DNA of 64,000 nt from an uncultured Clostridia bacterium (GCA_947570215.1 CANOTO010000003.1:106665-170664), one strand, 5' to 3'. Positions 25,049-34,050 are shown, counted from the stretch's first letter. A program made the numbers and translations. The notes: a model not told the origin generated them from the sequence alone.

Positions 25049-25600
25049 TTACTCGCCGCCGTACGCTTCCTTTTTAAGAACGCATATATCGCAAAGCGTA
25101 CGAAATTTTTCGTCGAAATCCATCCCGTAACCGACGACGAACTCATCAGGCACTTCGAACCCGAGATAATTTATTTCCACATTGACTTTTCTTCGGGACG
25201 GTTTGGACAGCAGGGCGGCAATACGCACGCTGTTCGCCTTGCGCTCCAAAAGCATTTCCTTTATTCGCGAAAGCGTTATTCCGCTGTCCACTATATCTTC
25301 CACAAGTATCACGTCGCGCCCCGTGCAGTTAAGAGTCAGATCTTTTAGCAGCGTCACTTCGCCGGAAGTATAAGTACGTCCGCCGCCATAGCTTGCCACG
25401 CAAATAAAGTCTACGTCCACGTCCAACTCCACTTGCCGAAGCAAATCGGCAACGAAAATCCACGCGCCCTTCAAAACGCCCGCAATCAGCGGCCGCTTAC
25501 CTTGATAATCCTGCGTTATTTGGTCTGCAACCTGCTTGACGCGCTCTTCTATTTGCCGAGCGGAAAACATAATACGCTTTATATCCGAATGAGCTTTCAT
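25049..25600 (-). CDS. hpt: Hypoxanthine phosphoribosyltransferase
   Basis: 183 residues, usual length. The PRPP-binding loop VILVEDIVDSGITLS is diagnostic, with the N-terminal GVLKGAWIF loop and the C-terminal FVVGYGMDFDEKFR hood region. It salvages hypoxanthine (and guanine) to nucleotides in the cytosol. The start at 25600 overlaps the tilS stop by one base (TAATG); an extension of seven residues is possible but less likely. The tilS-hpt pair is conserved in Firmicutes. Confidence 0.95.
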   Translation of the reverse strand: MKAHSDIKRIMFSARQIEERVKQVADQITQDYQGKRPLIAGVLKGAWIFVADLLRQVELDVDVDFICVASYGGGRTYTSGEVTLLKDLTLNCTGRDVILVEDIVDSGITLSRIKEMLLERKANSVRIAALLSKPSRRKVNVEINYLGFEVPDEFVVGYGMDFDEKFRTLCDICVLKKEAYGGE

Positions 25601-26871
25601 TAGTTCGCACCTTCCACCCATATATAATACTCAACGGACGCGGCCGTTGTTTTAACCTTATCGGAGATTTCCACTCCGCATATTATCAGCGCTTCGTTGC
25701 CGCTTGCTACAATAGACAACGCGTCGCGTTTGCGACGGGGTATTTTGACATCAGTCAAATACCTTCTCAGCGGTTTGCTTCCGCCGCCGAATTTAACGAA
25801 AATATCCCCATTCCGCTTATTACGTATAACCGCATTTTGCGGAATTGCGTCTATATCGAATCGCAGATATTCGCCGATTTTCGGCGGACGGTCCGCTACA
25901 ACTACCGTTCCGTAGGGAGTGACCGTTTTGCCGACTTCGAATGGAATTTCGAAGCCGTACGTCTGCCCGTTTGCCGACGTAAGAGTAATACAGTCGTAAT
26001 CGTTAATCGCCGTATAACCGAATGGCAGGCTGATTTGTTTGCCGCCGTCGCCGTCGGACAACGCAATCAACGCTTCGATATGCGTGCGTTCTATATCGTA
26101 AAAAATACCCAAAGCTCTAAACACCTTGCGCAGCGACCGATACGCGACCGGCTTGGGCTGCTTGACGATTTCCAAGGGTATACGCGCCTGTTTTTCGAAA
26201 AACGTTACCGACGAAATATCCGCAAGCGAATCGAGATAGGCGTTGTCTTCCGCTATATTGTCCGCGAAACGGACTATGTTTTGTTCCGCAGACGGATTAA
26301 GCCTTTTAAGCTCTGGTAATATTACCTTGCGTATATAATTGCGAGAGTACTTGGTTTCGTCGTTTGTACTGTCGTGAACGTAAGGCACGTTGTTTTCACG
26401 GGCGTAGCTCTCTATATCCGCGCGCGACCAATCCAACATCGGACGCAGATATTTGCCGTTTTGCCGCCGTATTCCTTCCGCGCCGTAGGATCCGCTCCCG
26501 CGGATAATATGCATCAAAACCGTTTCGGCGTTGTCACCCTTGTGATGCGCAAGACACACGCAGTCGCAGTCCGCTTCGTCCAATACTTCGTACCGCAAAA
26601 TGCGCGCTGCCGTTTCTTCGGACAATCTATGCTCGGACGCGTATTTCGGCACGTCCACAAAAACCTTACGGCACTCGACTTGCAGCTTTTGGCAATATTC
26701 TTCCACGAAATTGCAATCCGCCTGCGCCTGAGCGCGGATATTGTGATTGACGGTTATAACGGAAAAATTCGGACGCGGAGAAAGAGCGGAGAATATATGC
26801 AGCATAGTCATCGAATCCACTCCGCCCGATACGGCCAATACGTATTTTTTCGTTAAGTCGAGTTCTACCAT
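25600..26871 (-). CDS. tilS: tRNA(Ile)-lysidine synthase
   Basis: 423 residues. The N-terminal PP-loop AVSGGVDSMTML binds ATP; HHKGDNAETVLM and the GSG.YG.EGIR region are TilS signatures, followed by the C-terminal tRNA-binding domains (GGGSKPLRRYLTDVKIPRR). It converts the wobble cytidine of tRNA-Ile(CAU) to lysidine, which is essential for AUA decoding. Start taken at MVELDLTKKY (26871), with a weak GAGAT ribosome site; an upstream start would add 14 residues. Coupled to hpt. Confidence 0.93.
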   Translation of the reverse strand: MVELDLTKKYVLAVSGGVDSMTMLHIFSALSPRPNFSVITVNHNIRAQAQADCNFVEEYCQKLQVECRKVFVDVPKYASEHRLSEETAARILRYEVLDEADCDCVCLAHHKGDNAETVLMHIIRGSGSYGAEGIRRQNGKYLRPMLDWSRADIESYARENNVPYVHDSTNDETKYSRNYIRKVILPELKRLNPSAEQNIVRFADNIAEDNAYLDSLADISSVTFFEKQARIPLEIVKQPKPVAYRSLRKVFRALGIFYDIERTHIEALIALSDGDGGKQISLPFGYTAINDYDCITLTSANGQTYGFEIPFEVGKTVTPYGTVVVADRPPKIGEYLRFDIDAIPQNAVIRNKRNGDIFVKFGGGSKPLRRYLTDVKIPRRKRDALSIVASGNEALIICGVEISDKVKTTAASVEYYIWVEGAN

Positions 26872-26995
26872 TTCTATCTCTGTTACAATTAATTGTATCG
26901 CACACAAATACAATTTACACGAAACAATCGCTTTTAATCGTTATACGCTGAAATTAAAAAGCGTTTAGTTCCGTTAAATTCGATTAACCGCTTAG

Positions 26996-27826
26996 TTATC
27001 GAGTATTGCTTTCTATTGCTTTGTACAATGCGACGAATTGCTCCACGGACAGTTCTTCCCCGCGGCAGCCGACGGACAAGCCGCATTGTCTAACCGTATC
27101 TTCCGCCGATTCGCGGTTAATGCCGAATCCGGTTATAAGGTTGTTCACCAAAGTTTTACGCCGCATAGCAAACGCGGAACGCACAGTATTGCGAAACAAC
27201 TTGCGATTGGTTATGTCGAACTTGTTTCTGTTCATATCAATACGAACTACCGCGCTGTCCACGTTGGGCTCGGGATAAAACAGCTTACGAGATAATGTTC
27301 TTGTGACCGTAACGTCTGCCACGGCTTGAACGCCTACGGTCAATGCGCCGTAATCCTTGGTAGACGGTATTGCGTTCAATCTGTCCGCCACTTCCTTTTG
27401 TACAGTAAGGGTCAGAGACGTAACGCTTACGCTGTTTTCTACAAAGGACATAATAAGCGGACTTGTTAAATAGTACGGGATGTTGGCCACAACGCGGTAG
27501 TCGGCTCCGCACGCTCGGTCGATATCCGCAATTTTGCACTTCATAACGTCGCCGATAATAACTTGAACGTTGGAGCAGTCTTCGAGCGTAATCGCAAGCA
27601 CCTTTTCCAAATTACGGTCTATTTCGTAGGCGATTACCTTGTCTGCGCGTTTAGAAAGCTCGCGCGTAAGCGTTCCCGCGCCCGCGCCTATTTCCAATAC
27701 CGTGCCGCCGCTTACGCCTGCGTCCGCAACAATTTGTTCAAGCAGATTTTTATCAGTTAAAAAGTTCTGTCCGAACTGTTTGTTAAAGCGAAAGCCCGAC
27801 TGAGTTAATATCTGTTTTACATCCAT
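26996..27826 (-). CDS. rsmA: 16S rRNA dimethyladenosine transferase (KsgA)
   Basis: 276 residues. FNKQFGQNFL at the N-terminus, the SAM motif VLEIGAGAGTLT, and NIPYYLTSPL (NPPY-like catalytic loop) define RsmA, which dimethylates two adjacent adenines in helix 45 of 16S rRNA. It begins directly behind the stop of the alcohol dehydrogenase gene, so the two share a transcript from the promoter at 29085-29113. Confidence 0.96.
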   Translation of the reverse strand: MDVKQILTQSGFRFNKQFGQNFLTDKNLLEQIVADAGVSGGTVLEIGAGAGTLTRELSKRADKVIAYEIDRNLEKVLAITLEDCSNVQVIIGDVMKCKIADIDRACGADYRVVANIPYYLTSPLIMSFVENSVSVTSLTLTVQKEVADRLNAIPSTKDYGALTVGVQAVADVTVTRTLSRKLFYPEPNVDSAVVRIDMNRNKFDITNRKLFRNTVRSAFAMRRKTLVNNLITGFGINRESAEDTVRQCGLSVGCRGEELSVEQFVALYKAIESNTR

Positions 27827-29032
27827 TTACATTACCTTATAATAAATTTGTTTAAGCTGCTCGGCGTTCATCAATTTAGGTACAGGATACAACGGATTGG
27901 CTTCCTTGTCCGCGTGACGCGCCAAAGCGTCCAAATCATTGACGTCGACTTTACCCCCGAATGTCGACGGTATGCCTAACGCATTGTTCATATCGTCGAG
28001 AGCTTGTATAAACTTGTCGGCGGCTACGGCGTTCGCATCGGTTTTGTCCGCAACGCCTACCATAACGGCAAGCGCCGCCAATTTTTTATGCGCGGACTTG
28101 CCGTAAGCCTCCAAAACTCTCGGAAGCAATACTGCATTTGCCAAACCGTGAGCAATGCCGTACGTTCCGCCCAACGCGTGAGCAAGCGCGTGGACGTATC
28201 CCACGTATGCGCGGGTAAAAGCCAGCCCCGCAAGATAAGCGGCTATTTGCATATTGGCGCGCGCCACCAAGTTGTTTCCGCTGTGAGTAGCTTCGGCAAG
28301 GTTACCGAATATCAGCCGCACAGCCTGCTTTGCCTGACGCTTGGTTGCGCGGGTGTTGCCGCGCCCTATATACGCTTCGACTGCGTGAGTCAAAGCGTCC
28401 ATTCCCGTTGTAGCCGTCAAAAAGCACGGAAGGGTAACCGTTAGCGTAGGATCGAGAACGGCGTAATGCGGAATGAGCGAAAAGTCGTTGATTGCGTACT
28501 TATCGCGAGTTTCGTCGTCTGTAATAACCGCAGCTACCGTACATTCGCTGCCCGTCCCCGCAGTAGTCGGAACGGCGAAAAAGGGCGGAAGCTTTTTGTT
28601 GACTTTGAGCAAACCCTTCATTTGATTAACAGACTTGCGCGGCTTTGCAACCCGAGCGCCAATCGCTTTGGCGCAATCCATCGCAGAACCGCCGCCGAAT
28701 GCGAGTATGCCGTCGCAGCCGTATCTTTTATAAACAGCCAAGCCTTCTTCCACCTGCTTGACGGTGGGATTTGGCAACACGCCGTCGTATACCGAATAAT
28801 CAAGCGTTCCGTTTGCCGATTTGAAGAAAGAATCGAGCGAACCCCTTTCCAATGCGGGCTTGTCGCATACAATCAACGGACGGTTAACGCCCTTTTTTTT
28901 CATATACGCCGCGACTTTCGCAAAACTGCCTTCGCCTTCCAATAATTCCGGCTCGCGCCAAGGCATAAACGCCATGCCTAAGTACAGCGCTCCTTGATAT
29001 AATCTGCAGCCGATTTTTTTCAAAAAATTCAT
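27827..29032 (-). CDS. Iron-type alcohol dehydrogenase
   Basis: 401 residues. NAD(P)-binding GGGSAMDCAKAIG, then the TTAGTGSECT loop and the metal-binding part with Asp and three His (DALTHAVEAY; VHALAHALGGTYGIAHG) define group III iron-dependent alcohol dehydrogenases. It likely reduces an aldehyde such as acetaldehyde or butyraldehyde with NAD(P)H, helping redox balance beside the hydrogenases; the substrate cannot be read from sequence. Promoter at 29085-29113; rsmA follows. Confidence 0.9.
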   Translation of the reverse strand: MNFLKKIGCRLYQGALYLGMAFMPWREPELLEGEGSFAKVAAYMKKKGVNRPLIVCDKPALERGSLDSFFKSANGTLDYSVYDGVLPNPTVKQVEEGLAVYKRYGCDGILAFGGGSAMDCAKAIGARVAKPRKSVNQMKGLLKVNKKLPPFFAVPTTAGTGSECTVAAVITDDETRDKYAINDFSLIPHYAVLDPTLTVTLPCFLTATTGMDALTHAVEAYIGRGNTRATKRQAKQAVRLIFGNLAEATHSGNNLVARANMQIAAYLAGLAFTRAYVGYVHALAHALGGTYGIAHGLANAVLLPRVLEAYGKSAHKKLAALAVMVGVADKTDANAVAADKFIQALDDMNNALGIPSTFGGKVDVNDLDALARHADKEANPLYPVPKLMNAEQLKQIYYKVM

Positions 29033-29084
29033 TTCGATATTTCCTTAACGCTTTGCGGAAAAAACCGAAAGCTCGTTGTTGCCA

Positions 29085-29113
29085 ATTATACAACAAAAAA
29101 CTCGGCATGTAAA
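29085..29113 (-). promoter_or_regulatory. Promoter of adh-rsmA
   Basis: Minus strand TTTACA, 17 bases, TATAAT. The -35 touches the terminator of rpsR. Confidence 0.75.
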
Positions 29114-29115
29114 CA

Positions 29116-29145
29116 AAAATCTCACTTCGAAAGAAGCGAGATTTT
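29116..29145 (-). terminator. Terminator of rpsF-ssb-rpsR
   Basis: AAAATCTCACTTC and GAAGCGAGATTTT pair around a GAAA tetraloop with one A-C mismatch; a T-rich tract follows on the minus strand. Confidence 0.8.
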
Positions 29146-29161
29146 ACAGTCGATTTCCTTA

Positions 29162-29407
29162 TTAGTCTGCCACGTAAGGAATTAAAGCCATTTGACGAGC
29201 GCGCTTGATTGCAACAGCAAGCTCTCTTTGGTGACGAGCGCAAACGCCCGTCATACGGCGCGGCAAGATTTTTCCGCTTTCCGTAAGGTACTTACGAAGC
29301 TTGGCTACGTCTTTGTAATCGATATACTCGGACTTTTCCACGCAGAAATTGCAAACCTTTCTGCGAGCCGGTCTTCTCATCGGCTTTTTGATTTCTTTAT
29401 TTTCCAT
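29162..29407 (-). CDS. rpsR: Ribosomal protein S18
   Basis: 81 residues. VCNFC..K and the basic C-terminal half ([19 protein letters not shown]) are typical; the cysteines (CNFC, VCARH) suggest the zinc-binding form. It binds S6 and 16S rRNA in the small subunit. Start at 29407, nine bases from AAGGAG; an ATG two codons earlier is too close to that site. Last gene of the rpsF-ssb-rpsR operon. Confidence 0.96.
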   Translation of the reverse strand: MENKEIKKPMRRPARRKVCNFCVEKSEYIDYKDVAKLRKYLTESGKILPRRMTGVCARHQRELAVAIKRARQMALIPYVAD

Positions 29408-29426
29408 TGTCATATTCTCCTTATTA

Positions 29427-29834
29427 TTAGAAAGGCATATCGTCGTCGACGACTTCCTTCAATTCGTCCATAGAAGTATCCTTAGGACGGGCGGGGGCTG
29501 CTGTTCCCGTGGACGTCGCGCTGTTGGCGCGGGACAAAAACTCTACTTGGTCGGCGCGAATTTCAAACGTAGTACGCTTTACGCCGTCGCGTTCGTAACT
29601 GCCCGTTTGTATACTGCCCGTTACGGCAACCTGACTGCCCTTTACCAAATACTTAACGCAGTTTTGCGCAAGTCCGTCCCAAGTGACGATATTGATAAAG
29701 TCCGCCTTGTTTTCGCCGTCGCGCGAATACGAACGATTGACCGCAATAGAAAAACGACAATAAGAGTGTCCCGAATCCAACGTCGAAGCCGTAGGATCTT
29801 GCGTTAATCTGCCAATTAAAAATGCCTTGTTCAT
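29427..29834 (-). CDS. ssb: Single-stranded DNA-binding protein
   Basis: 135 residues: OB fold at the N-terminus ([39 protein letters not shown]), a short Ala/Thr/Pro linker, and the acidic tip DDDMPF that docks partner proteins. Coats single-stranded DNA in replication and repair. Sits between rpsF and rpsR as in most Firmicutes. Confidence 0.97.
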   Translation of the reverse strand: MNKAFLIGRLTQDPTASTLDSGHSYCRFSIAVNRSYSRDGENKADFINIVTWDGLAQNCVKYLVKGSQVAVTGSIQTGSYERDGVKRTTFEIRADQVEFLSRANSATSTGTAAPARPKDTSMDELKEVVDDDMPF

Positions 29835-29852
29835 TTGTTCTCTCCTAAGCTT

Positions 29853-30134
29853 CTATTTCTTGACAATCAAGAAACGAATTACGGCGTCGGTAATACGCAT
29901 AACGCGTTCCAACTCGTCGGGAAGGGTTGCGGGGGCGGTGAAGTTTACCAATACATAGTAGCCTTCGGTTTTGTAATCGATAGGATAAGCGAGTTTTCTT
30001 GTTCCCCACTTGTCGATTCCGTCGATAGTTCCGCCGTTATCCGTAACAACCGCGTTGAGTTTTTCCACTACTGCGCCCTTAGCTTCGTCGGAAAGCTCGT
30101 TGTTAAGAATATACAACAATTCGTAACTGTTCAT
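29853..30134 (-). CDS. rpsF: Ribosomal protein S6
   Basis: 93 residues. YELLYILN at the start, the GIDKWGTRKLAYPI strand and EGYYVLVNF are S6 signatures. It pairs with S18 on the platform of the small subunit. Strong AAGGAGG site. Its leader contains a promoter and a hairpin that may bind S6:S18 (listed separately). Confidence 0.97.
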   Translation of the reverse strand: MNSYELLYILNNELSDEAKGAVVEKLNAVVTDNGGTIDGIDKWGTRKLAYPIDYKTEGYYVLVNFTAPATLPDELERVMRITDAVIRFLIVKK

Positions 30135-30163
30135 AATTTTTTACCTCCTTGTGGTCTAATGTG

Positions 30164-30185
30164 GCGACAGCGGGCAAGCTGCCGC
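30164..30185 (-). promoter_or_regulatory. Hairpin in the rpsF leader, candidate S6:S18 site
   Basis: On the minus strand GCGGCAGC and GCTGTCGC form an eight-base stem (one G-U) with a CC-containing loop, between the promoter and the ribosome site. Many bacteria repress rpsF through an S6:S18-binding leader hairpin; the position fits, but the conserved core is not proven here. Confidence 0.4.
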
Positions 30186-30213
30186 AAGGTTACTTGAAAA
30201 TTCAAGCAGTAAC

Positions 30214-30242
30214 ATTATATACTACGACCGCAAAAAACGCAA
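30214..30242 (-). promoter_or_regulatory. Promoter of rpsF-ssb-rpsR
   Basis: Minus strand TTGCGT, 17 bases, TATAAT, about 80 bases before rpsF. Confidence 0.7.
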
Positions 30243-30320
30243 GCAATTGTATGAATATTACAATTAAAAGACTTGCGATAGCGCGATAAAATAAAAATAG
30301 TGAGTTGAACAATAAATAAT

Positions 30321-30533
30321 TTACTTATTTAATCCTAAAATATCGTCTGACGACACATCCAAAATTTGACATAGGTTCGCAAACGTATCCAACGCGGGAA
30401 ATTTGTCTTTACATAAATACTTGCTGACGGTAGAAGGATTTATACCGAGTTTTTCAGCAATCTGCCTTTGCGACAATTTGCTGTTTCTAATTTCTTCGCG
30501 CAATCTTTTCTGTATTTCAGTCAATGTAATCAT
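30321..30533 (-). CDS. XRE-family HTH regulator
   Basis: 70 residues, almost only the Cro/C1-type helix-turn-helix: SQRQIAEKLGINPSTVSKYL is the two-helix motif, followed by LDTFANLCQILDVSSDDILG. Start ATG at 30533; the few codons upstream belong to the control region. The start codon overlaps a perfect 9+9 inverted repeat (30532-30562), so self-repression is likely. No dimerisation or enzymatic domain. It faces away from the coiled-coil protein gene at 30709, which it may also control. Confidence 0.8.
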   Translation of the reverse strand: MITLTEIQKRLREEIRNSKLSQRQIAEKLGINPSTVSKYLCKDKFPALDTFANLCQILDVSSDDILGLNK

Positions 30534-30562
30534 ATTTGAATGATAGCACAACGTTCAAATAT
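30532..30562. promoter_or_regulatory. Operator-like inverted repeat at the HTH gene start
   Basis: ATATTTGAA (30532-30540) and TTCAAATAT (30554-30562) are exact inverses separated by 13 bases, covering the translation start of the HTH gene and the space before the divergent gene. Confidence 0.6.
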
Positions 30563-30708
30563 TCGCGATACCATATGCAATAAGCTTTTGCAGTTTCGGA
30601 AGCGTTACTTTTCTAATCTGTCTGTTTGTAAGTTTTTTTCTGTTACATCAAATAAAACGTGAAAAAAAGATACGGCAATACGGAAGCGAAGAAGCTTACG
30701 CAGCGGCA

Positions 30709-31080
30709 TTGTTAGAACAAGAAAAAGAAAAACAAGCCGCATTTCGAATAAAAACGGCGGAACAACAAAAGCAAAAAGAAGAACTCGCTTTACAAAAAGC
30801 GCAAATAAAATCCGCAAAATTACTTGATGAAATCGGCATAAAATTTTTTGTAAAGTATTACGACCGTTTACATCATTGGTCGATTCCTGACGTAGAAGAA
30901 GAAAATTACTCGGAACAAATCAAAAAGGAACGGATAACGACTGCAAAAAAATTATTTGCGTCAAACCTAAACGTCATCGCTCTCGAAATAATTGTAAACA
31001 ATAATAATAACTTAATAGACGACGATACACGCAGCAAAGCGGCGGAATTACTTAAAAAAGAAAAAAGTACCGATAAATAA
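30709..31080 (+). CDS. Coiled-coil protein, start unclear
   Basis: 123 residues from a TTG, or longer. Residues 1-45 are an uninterrupted Glu/Lys/Gln coiled coil (QQKQKEELALQKAQIKSAKL); the rest is helical with a NNNNN stretch. The frame stays open back to 30547 and there encodes a convincing membrane helix (VTFLICLFVSFFLL) followed by basic residues, but offers no ATG, GTG or TTG before that helix. Either a rare start is used or the 5' end was lost. No ribosome site precedes the TTG. Shares its terminator with the opposite gene. Function unknown. Confidence 0.5.
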   Translation: MLEQEKEKQAAFRIKTAEQQKQKEELALQKAQIKSAKLLDEIGIKFFVKYYDRLHHWSIPDVEEENYSEQIKKERITTAKKLFASNLNVIALEIIVNNNNNLIDDDTRSKAAELLKKEKSTDK

Positions 31081-31092
31081 TTCGGTACTTTT
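31063..31092. terminator. Bidirectional terminator
   Basis: AAAAGTACCGA (31063-31073) pairs with TCGGTACTTTT (31082-31092); T tracts follow on both strands. It serves both convergent genes and overlaps the end of the plus-strand gene. Confidence 0.8.
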
Positions 31093-31113
31093 ATTATAAT
31101 ACTCAGTAAAATA

Positions 31114-31905
31114 CTAAACTTCTCTGACAGGTACTTCGGGAACGATTTCGCCGTCGGACAGAAACTGCACCACCTTGGGAATTATCACGTTGTCACGGTT
31201 GGTATACAGCATTCCGTGGCCTACGTCTTCGAATTGTTCTTCCGTACAATTAGTAAAATGCTCTTTCAGGTAATCAACGGAGCTTCGCGGAACAAGCTCG
31301 TCCAAGTCTCCGCGCAAAATAAGCGTCTGTACGTCTATCGCCACCGATTCGTCCAACGACTTATTTATCAACTTAATCAACTTGCTGAAAACCGTATACG
31401 TGTGTCTGTTGAGATTGGGCAGAATTTTGTCGAATTCCAACTTCAAGCACGCGGAAATATTACGATGATACGGCTGCATGGTTTCGCGTACGGCGGATAC
31501 CTTTTCGCGCATTTTTCCCTGAGCGGATTTGTACGTTTTATGCTGCAAACCCACGTAGTATTTCAATGCGTCAAACATAAAACGCGGATTGAGATACTTA
31601 TTTGCGGGAGCCATCAAAACACATTTGCGCGGCTTCTTGGTTGCGGCAATATAACTCGCCAAGGCTCCGCCCATCGAAAAACCGACAACGTCCACTTCGT
31701 CGTATTTTTCCGCAAGGCTATCAAAACATGCGTTAACCGTCTCGATTGTAGAATCCACCGTAAACAGCGAAAAATCCACCTTGCCGTTATGCCCGGGGAT
31801 TTCGCAGGGAACTACCTTGTCGTAAAAGCCCAAGTAGTCGTACAATCTTCCGAAATCCGTAGTATCCGTCAAAAACCCGTGTATGGTCATTACAGCCCTT
31901 GTCAT
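31114..31905 (-). CDS. Alpha/beta hydrolase
   Basis: 263 residues. Nucleophile elbow GFSMGG (Ser), acid in LRGDLDELVP (Asp), and catalytic His in VGHGML make a full triad. The oxyanion strand MTIHGFLTD is near the N-terminus. Such enzymes are carboxylesterases or monoglyceride lipases; the substrate cannot be told. Start at ATG 31905 behind AAGGTGG; a GTG nine bases earlier is less likely. It starts two bases after ung ends and closes the GH3-galM-ung operon. Confidence 0.85.
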   Translation of the reverse strand: MTRAVMTIHGFLTDTTDFGRLYDYLGFYDKVVPCEIPGHNGKVDFSLFTVDSTIETVNACFDSLAEKYDEVDVVGFSMGGALASYIAATKKPRKCVLMAPANKYLNPRFMFDALKYYVGLQHKTYKSAQGKMREKVSAVRETMQPYHRNISACLKLEFDKILPNLNRHTYTVFSKLIKLINKSLDESVAIDVQTLILRGDLDELVPRSSVDYLKEHFTNCTEEQFEDVGHGMLYTNRDNVIIPKVVQFLSDGEIVPEVPVREV

Positions 31906-31907
31906 TG

Positions 31908-32567
31908 CTACCACCTTATTTCCTTGTTCTGTAATTTTAAGTATTCGTTTGCCTTACTGAAATGCCCGCAACCGAAAAAGCCGTTATATGCCGACAATGG
32001 GCTTGGGTGCGCAGCGGTTAAAACCAAATGCTGCGGATTGGTTATAAGCTGCTTTTTGGCATAGGCATTGCGTCCCCACAGCATAAACACCATACCGCGC
32101 TCGCGGTCGTTAAGCTTGCATATTACTCTGTCGGTAAAGGTTTCCCAGCCTTTACCCTGATGAGAATTGGGCTTGCCCTGCTCCACTGTCAGTACCGTGT
32201 TTAACAAAAGCACGCCCTGTCTTGCCCACGGCGTAAGGTTTCCGCCGACAATGGCAGACGGACTGCCCGTATCGTCCTGTATTTCCTTGAAAATATTTAC
32301 CAAGCTCATGGGCGCGCTTACGCCGTCGGGCACGGAAAAGCTCATTCCCATAGCCTGCCCCGGATTGTAGTAGGGGTCTTGCCCCAATATTACCACGTTT
32401 ACGTCGTCGTACGCGGTATTGTCGAAAGCGTTGAGTATCAGCCGCTTGGGCGGATATACGCGAACCGCGTCGTAACGCTCTATCAAAAACTGTTTCAGCT
32501 GCTTAAAATAAGGTTTTGCGAACTCTTCATTGAACAGTTCGTCCCATCCGTTGTAATCGCGTTCCAC
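31908..32567 (-). CDS. ung: Uracil-DNA glycosylase
   Basis: 219 residues, family 1. GQDPYYNPGQA holds the catalytic Asp and water-activating loop; HPSPLSAYNGFFGC is the minor-groove intercalation loop with the catalytic His. It removes uracil from DNA. Starts with GTG seven bases behind AAGGAG. Unusual setting: between a membrane-protein gene and a hydrolase in a sugar-utilisation operon. Confidence 0.97.
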   Translation of the reverse strand: MERDYNGWDELFNEEFAKPYFKQLKQFLIERYDAVRVYPPKRLILNAFDNTAYDDVNVVILGQDPYYNPGQAMGMSFSVPDGVSAPMSLVNIFKEIQDDTGSPSAIVGGNLTPWARQGVLLLNTVLTVEQGKPNSHQGKGWETFTDRVICKLNDRERGMVFMLWGRNAYAKKQLITNPQHLVLTAAHPSPLSAYNGFFGCGHFSKANEYLKLQNKEIRW

Positions 32568-32571
32568 GTCG

Positions 32572-33036
32572 TTACTCCTTGCAAACCGTTATTACTACCG
32601 CGCCGGAAACGGGACTAATCGTATCGCCGTCCGCAAGAGTAATTATATCGCCGCTTTCGTACTCTCTTACCAATCCGTTAACACGCATATTGAACTTGTC
32701 CGACGCGCCGTCTGCGTTTTCTAAAGTATACTTGCCCACATTCAGTTTGCCGTCCAAACCTACCGAATAAATAACGTTGCGGTTCATAACAAAATAGCCG
32801 TCTGTAATCGCTTCTTCCGTAACAGTGTCCTGCGCTTCGTTCTCTTGCTCCGATTGCCGAGCTTCCTTTCGAATATCCTTATCGGATTGCTTGGCGCGTT
32901 TTTTTACTGCAAAAACGGAAATCAAACAGCTAATTGCTCCTAATACCGCGCCTATTAAAGTGCAAATCAAAATTATATCGCGAACTTCGGTAAAAGACAA
33001 AATGTTTTTTAACGCGGATATTAACGTTGTTATCAT
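32572..33036 (-). CDS. Membrane-anchored protein, unknown
   Basis: 154 residues: one helix (about 20-43), then a charged segment (KKRAKQSDKDIRKEARQSEQ) and a beta-rich C-terminal domain of about 80 residues with FVMNRNVIYSVG and GDIITLADGDTISPV, which resembles a small OB or biotinyl-type beta barrel (impression only). TAGGAG ribosome site. Lies between galM and ung, four bases from ung. Function unknown. Confidence 0.6.
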   Translation of the reverse strand: MITTLISALKNILSFTEVRDIILICTLIGAVLGAISCLISVFAVKKRAKQSDKDIRKEARQSEQENEAQDTVTEEAITDGYFVMNRNVIYSVGLDGKLNVGKYTLENADGASDKFNMRVNGLVREYESGDIITLADGDTISPVSGAVVITVCKE

Positions 33037-33045
33037 TTGTAACTC

Positions 33046-34050
33046 CTATAAAAGCGTAAACACATATTGCGTGCTGGAATGGTGTTTTTCGCCGGCTTTC
33101 AATATCGGCTTATCGCAATCGTCGCGGTTGATTGCGTCGGGATAAAACTGCGTCTCCAAACAAAAACCGCTGCGCTTGTTGTAAACCGACTTACCTTCCT
33201 GTCCGACAAGAAAATTGCCCGAATAAAACTGCATTCCGCAGCAATCGGTATACACGTCCATACATATACCGGTCTTGGTGGAATAAACCGTAGCGGCGTG
33301 ATTGTCGTTAAGACAAAAGTTATGGTCGTAGCCGCCCGCAAGCCGCAGTTGAACGTTATTTCCGTCGATATCCTGTCCGATAGGCTTAGCCTGCGTAAAA
33401 TCGAACGGAGTGCCGGCAACTTCCGCCTTGACAGTTGGTATAAGACTTTCGTCTATTTCCAGATAACGGTCGGCGTTTATCTGCATAACGTTATCCAAAA
33501 TGCTGCCGTCGTCTTCTCCGTTTAGATTGAAATAAGTGTGATTGGTAGGATTGAACACGGTATCTTTGTCGCTCTCGCCGTAGTAGTCTATAGCAAGAGC
33601 GCTACCCTTTACGGTATACCTGACGCAGATTTTAAGCTTACCGGGATAGCCTTCTTCGCCGTCGGGACTGACGTATTCGAACACTACGCTGTTGCCGTCG
33701 ATAACGCCTTCGAAGTTCTTTTGGTTAAAACCGACTTTTCCGCCGTGCAAATGCGCGGTTCCGTTGTTTTGCGCCAACCGATACGTCTCGCCGTTAAGAG
33801 TAAACTGTCCGTTTGCAATGCGATTTCCGCAACGTCCTACAACCGCGCCCATATAGTCGCCCTTATCTACCATATCGGACGGGCTTGTCATACCGAGAGC
33901 CACGTCCGTTTTCTTTCCGAATCGATCGTGAACCTTGACGGACAAAACGGAAGCGCCGAGAGAGCACACTATTACGTCTATCTTATCTGATAACAGATAA
34001 ACGTACACTTCCTGTCCGTTATATTCTTCAAAAAGCTGTTGAGTAATCAT
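33046..34050 (-). CDS. galM: Aldose 1-epimerase
   Basis: 334 residues. GRCGNRIANGQF, FNPTNHTYFNL (catalytic His) and the C-terminal CLETQFYPDAIN (catalytic Glu) are the signatures of GalM, which interconverts alpha and beta anomers of glucose or galactose in the cytosol. Its ATG overlaps the GH3 stop (ATGA), so it handles sugar released by that enzyme. Confidence 0.95.
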   Translation of the reverse strand: MITQQLFEEYNGQEVYVYLLSDKIDVIVCSLGASVLSVKVHDRFGKKTDVALGMTSPSDMVDKGDYMGAVVGRCGNRIANGQFTLNGETYRLAQNNGTAHLHGGKVGFNQKNFEGVIDGNSVVFEYVSPDGEEGYPGKLKICVRYTVKGSALAIDYYGESDKDTVFNPTNHTYFNLNGEDDGSILDNVMQINADRYLEIDESLIPTVKAEVAGTPFDFTQAKPIGQDIDGNNVQLRLAGGYDHNFCLNDNHAATVYSTKTGICMDVYTDCCGMQFYSGNFLVGQEGKSVYNKRSGFCLETQFYPDAINRDDCDKPILKAGEKHHSSTQYVFTLL

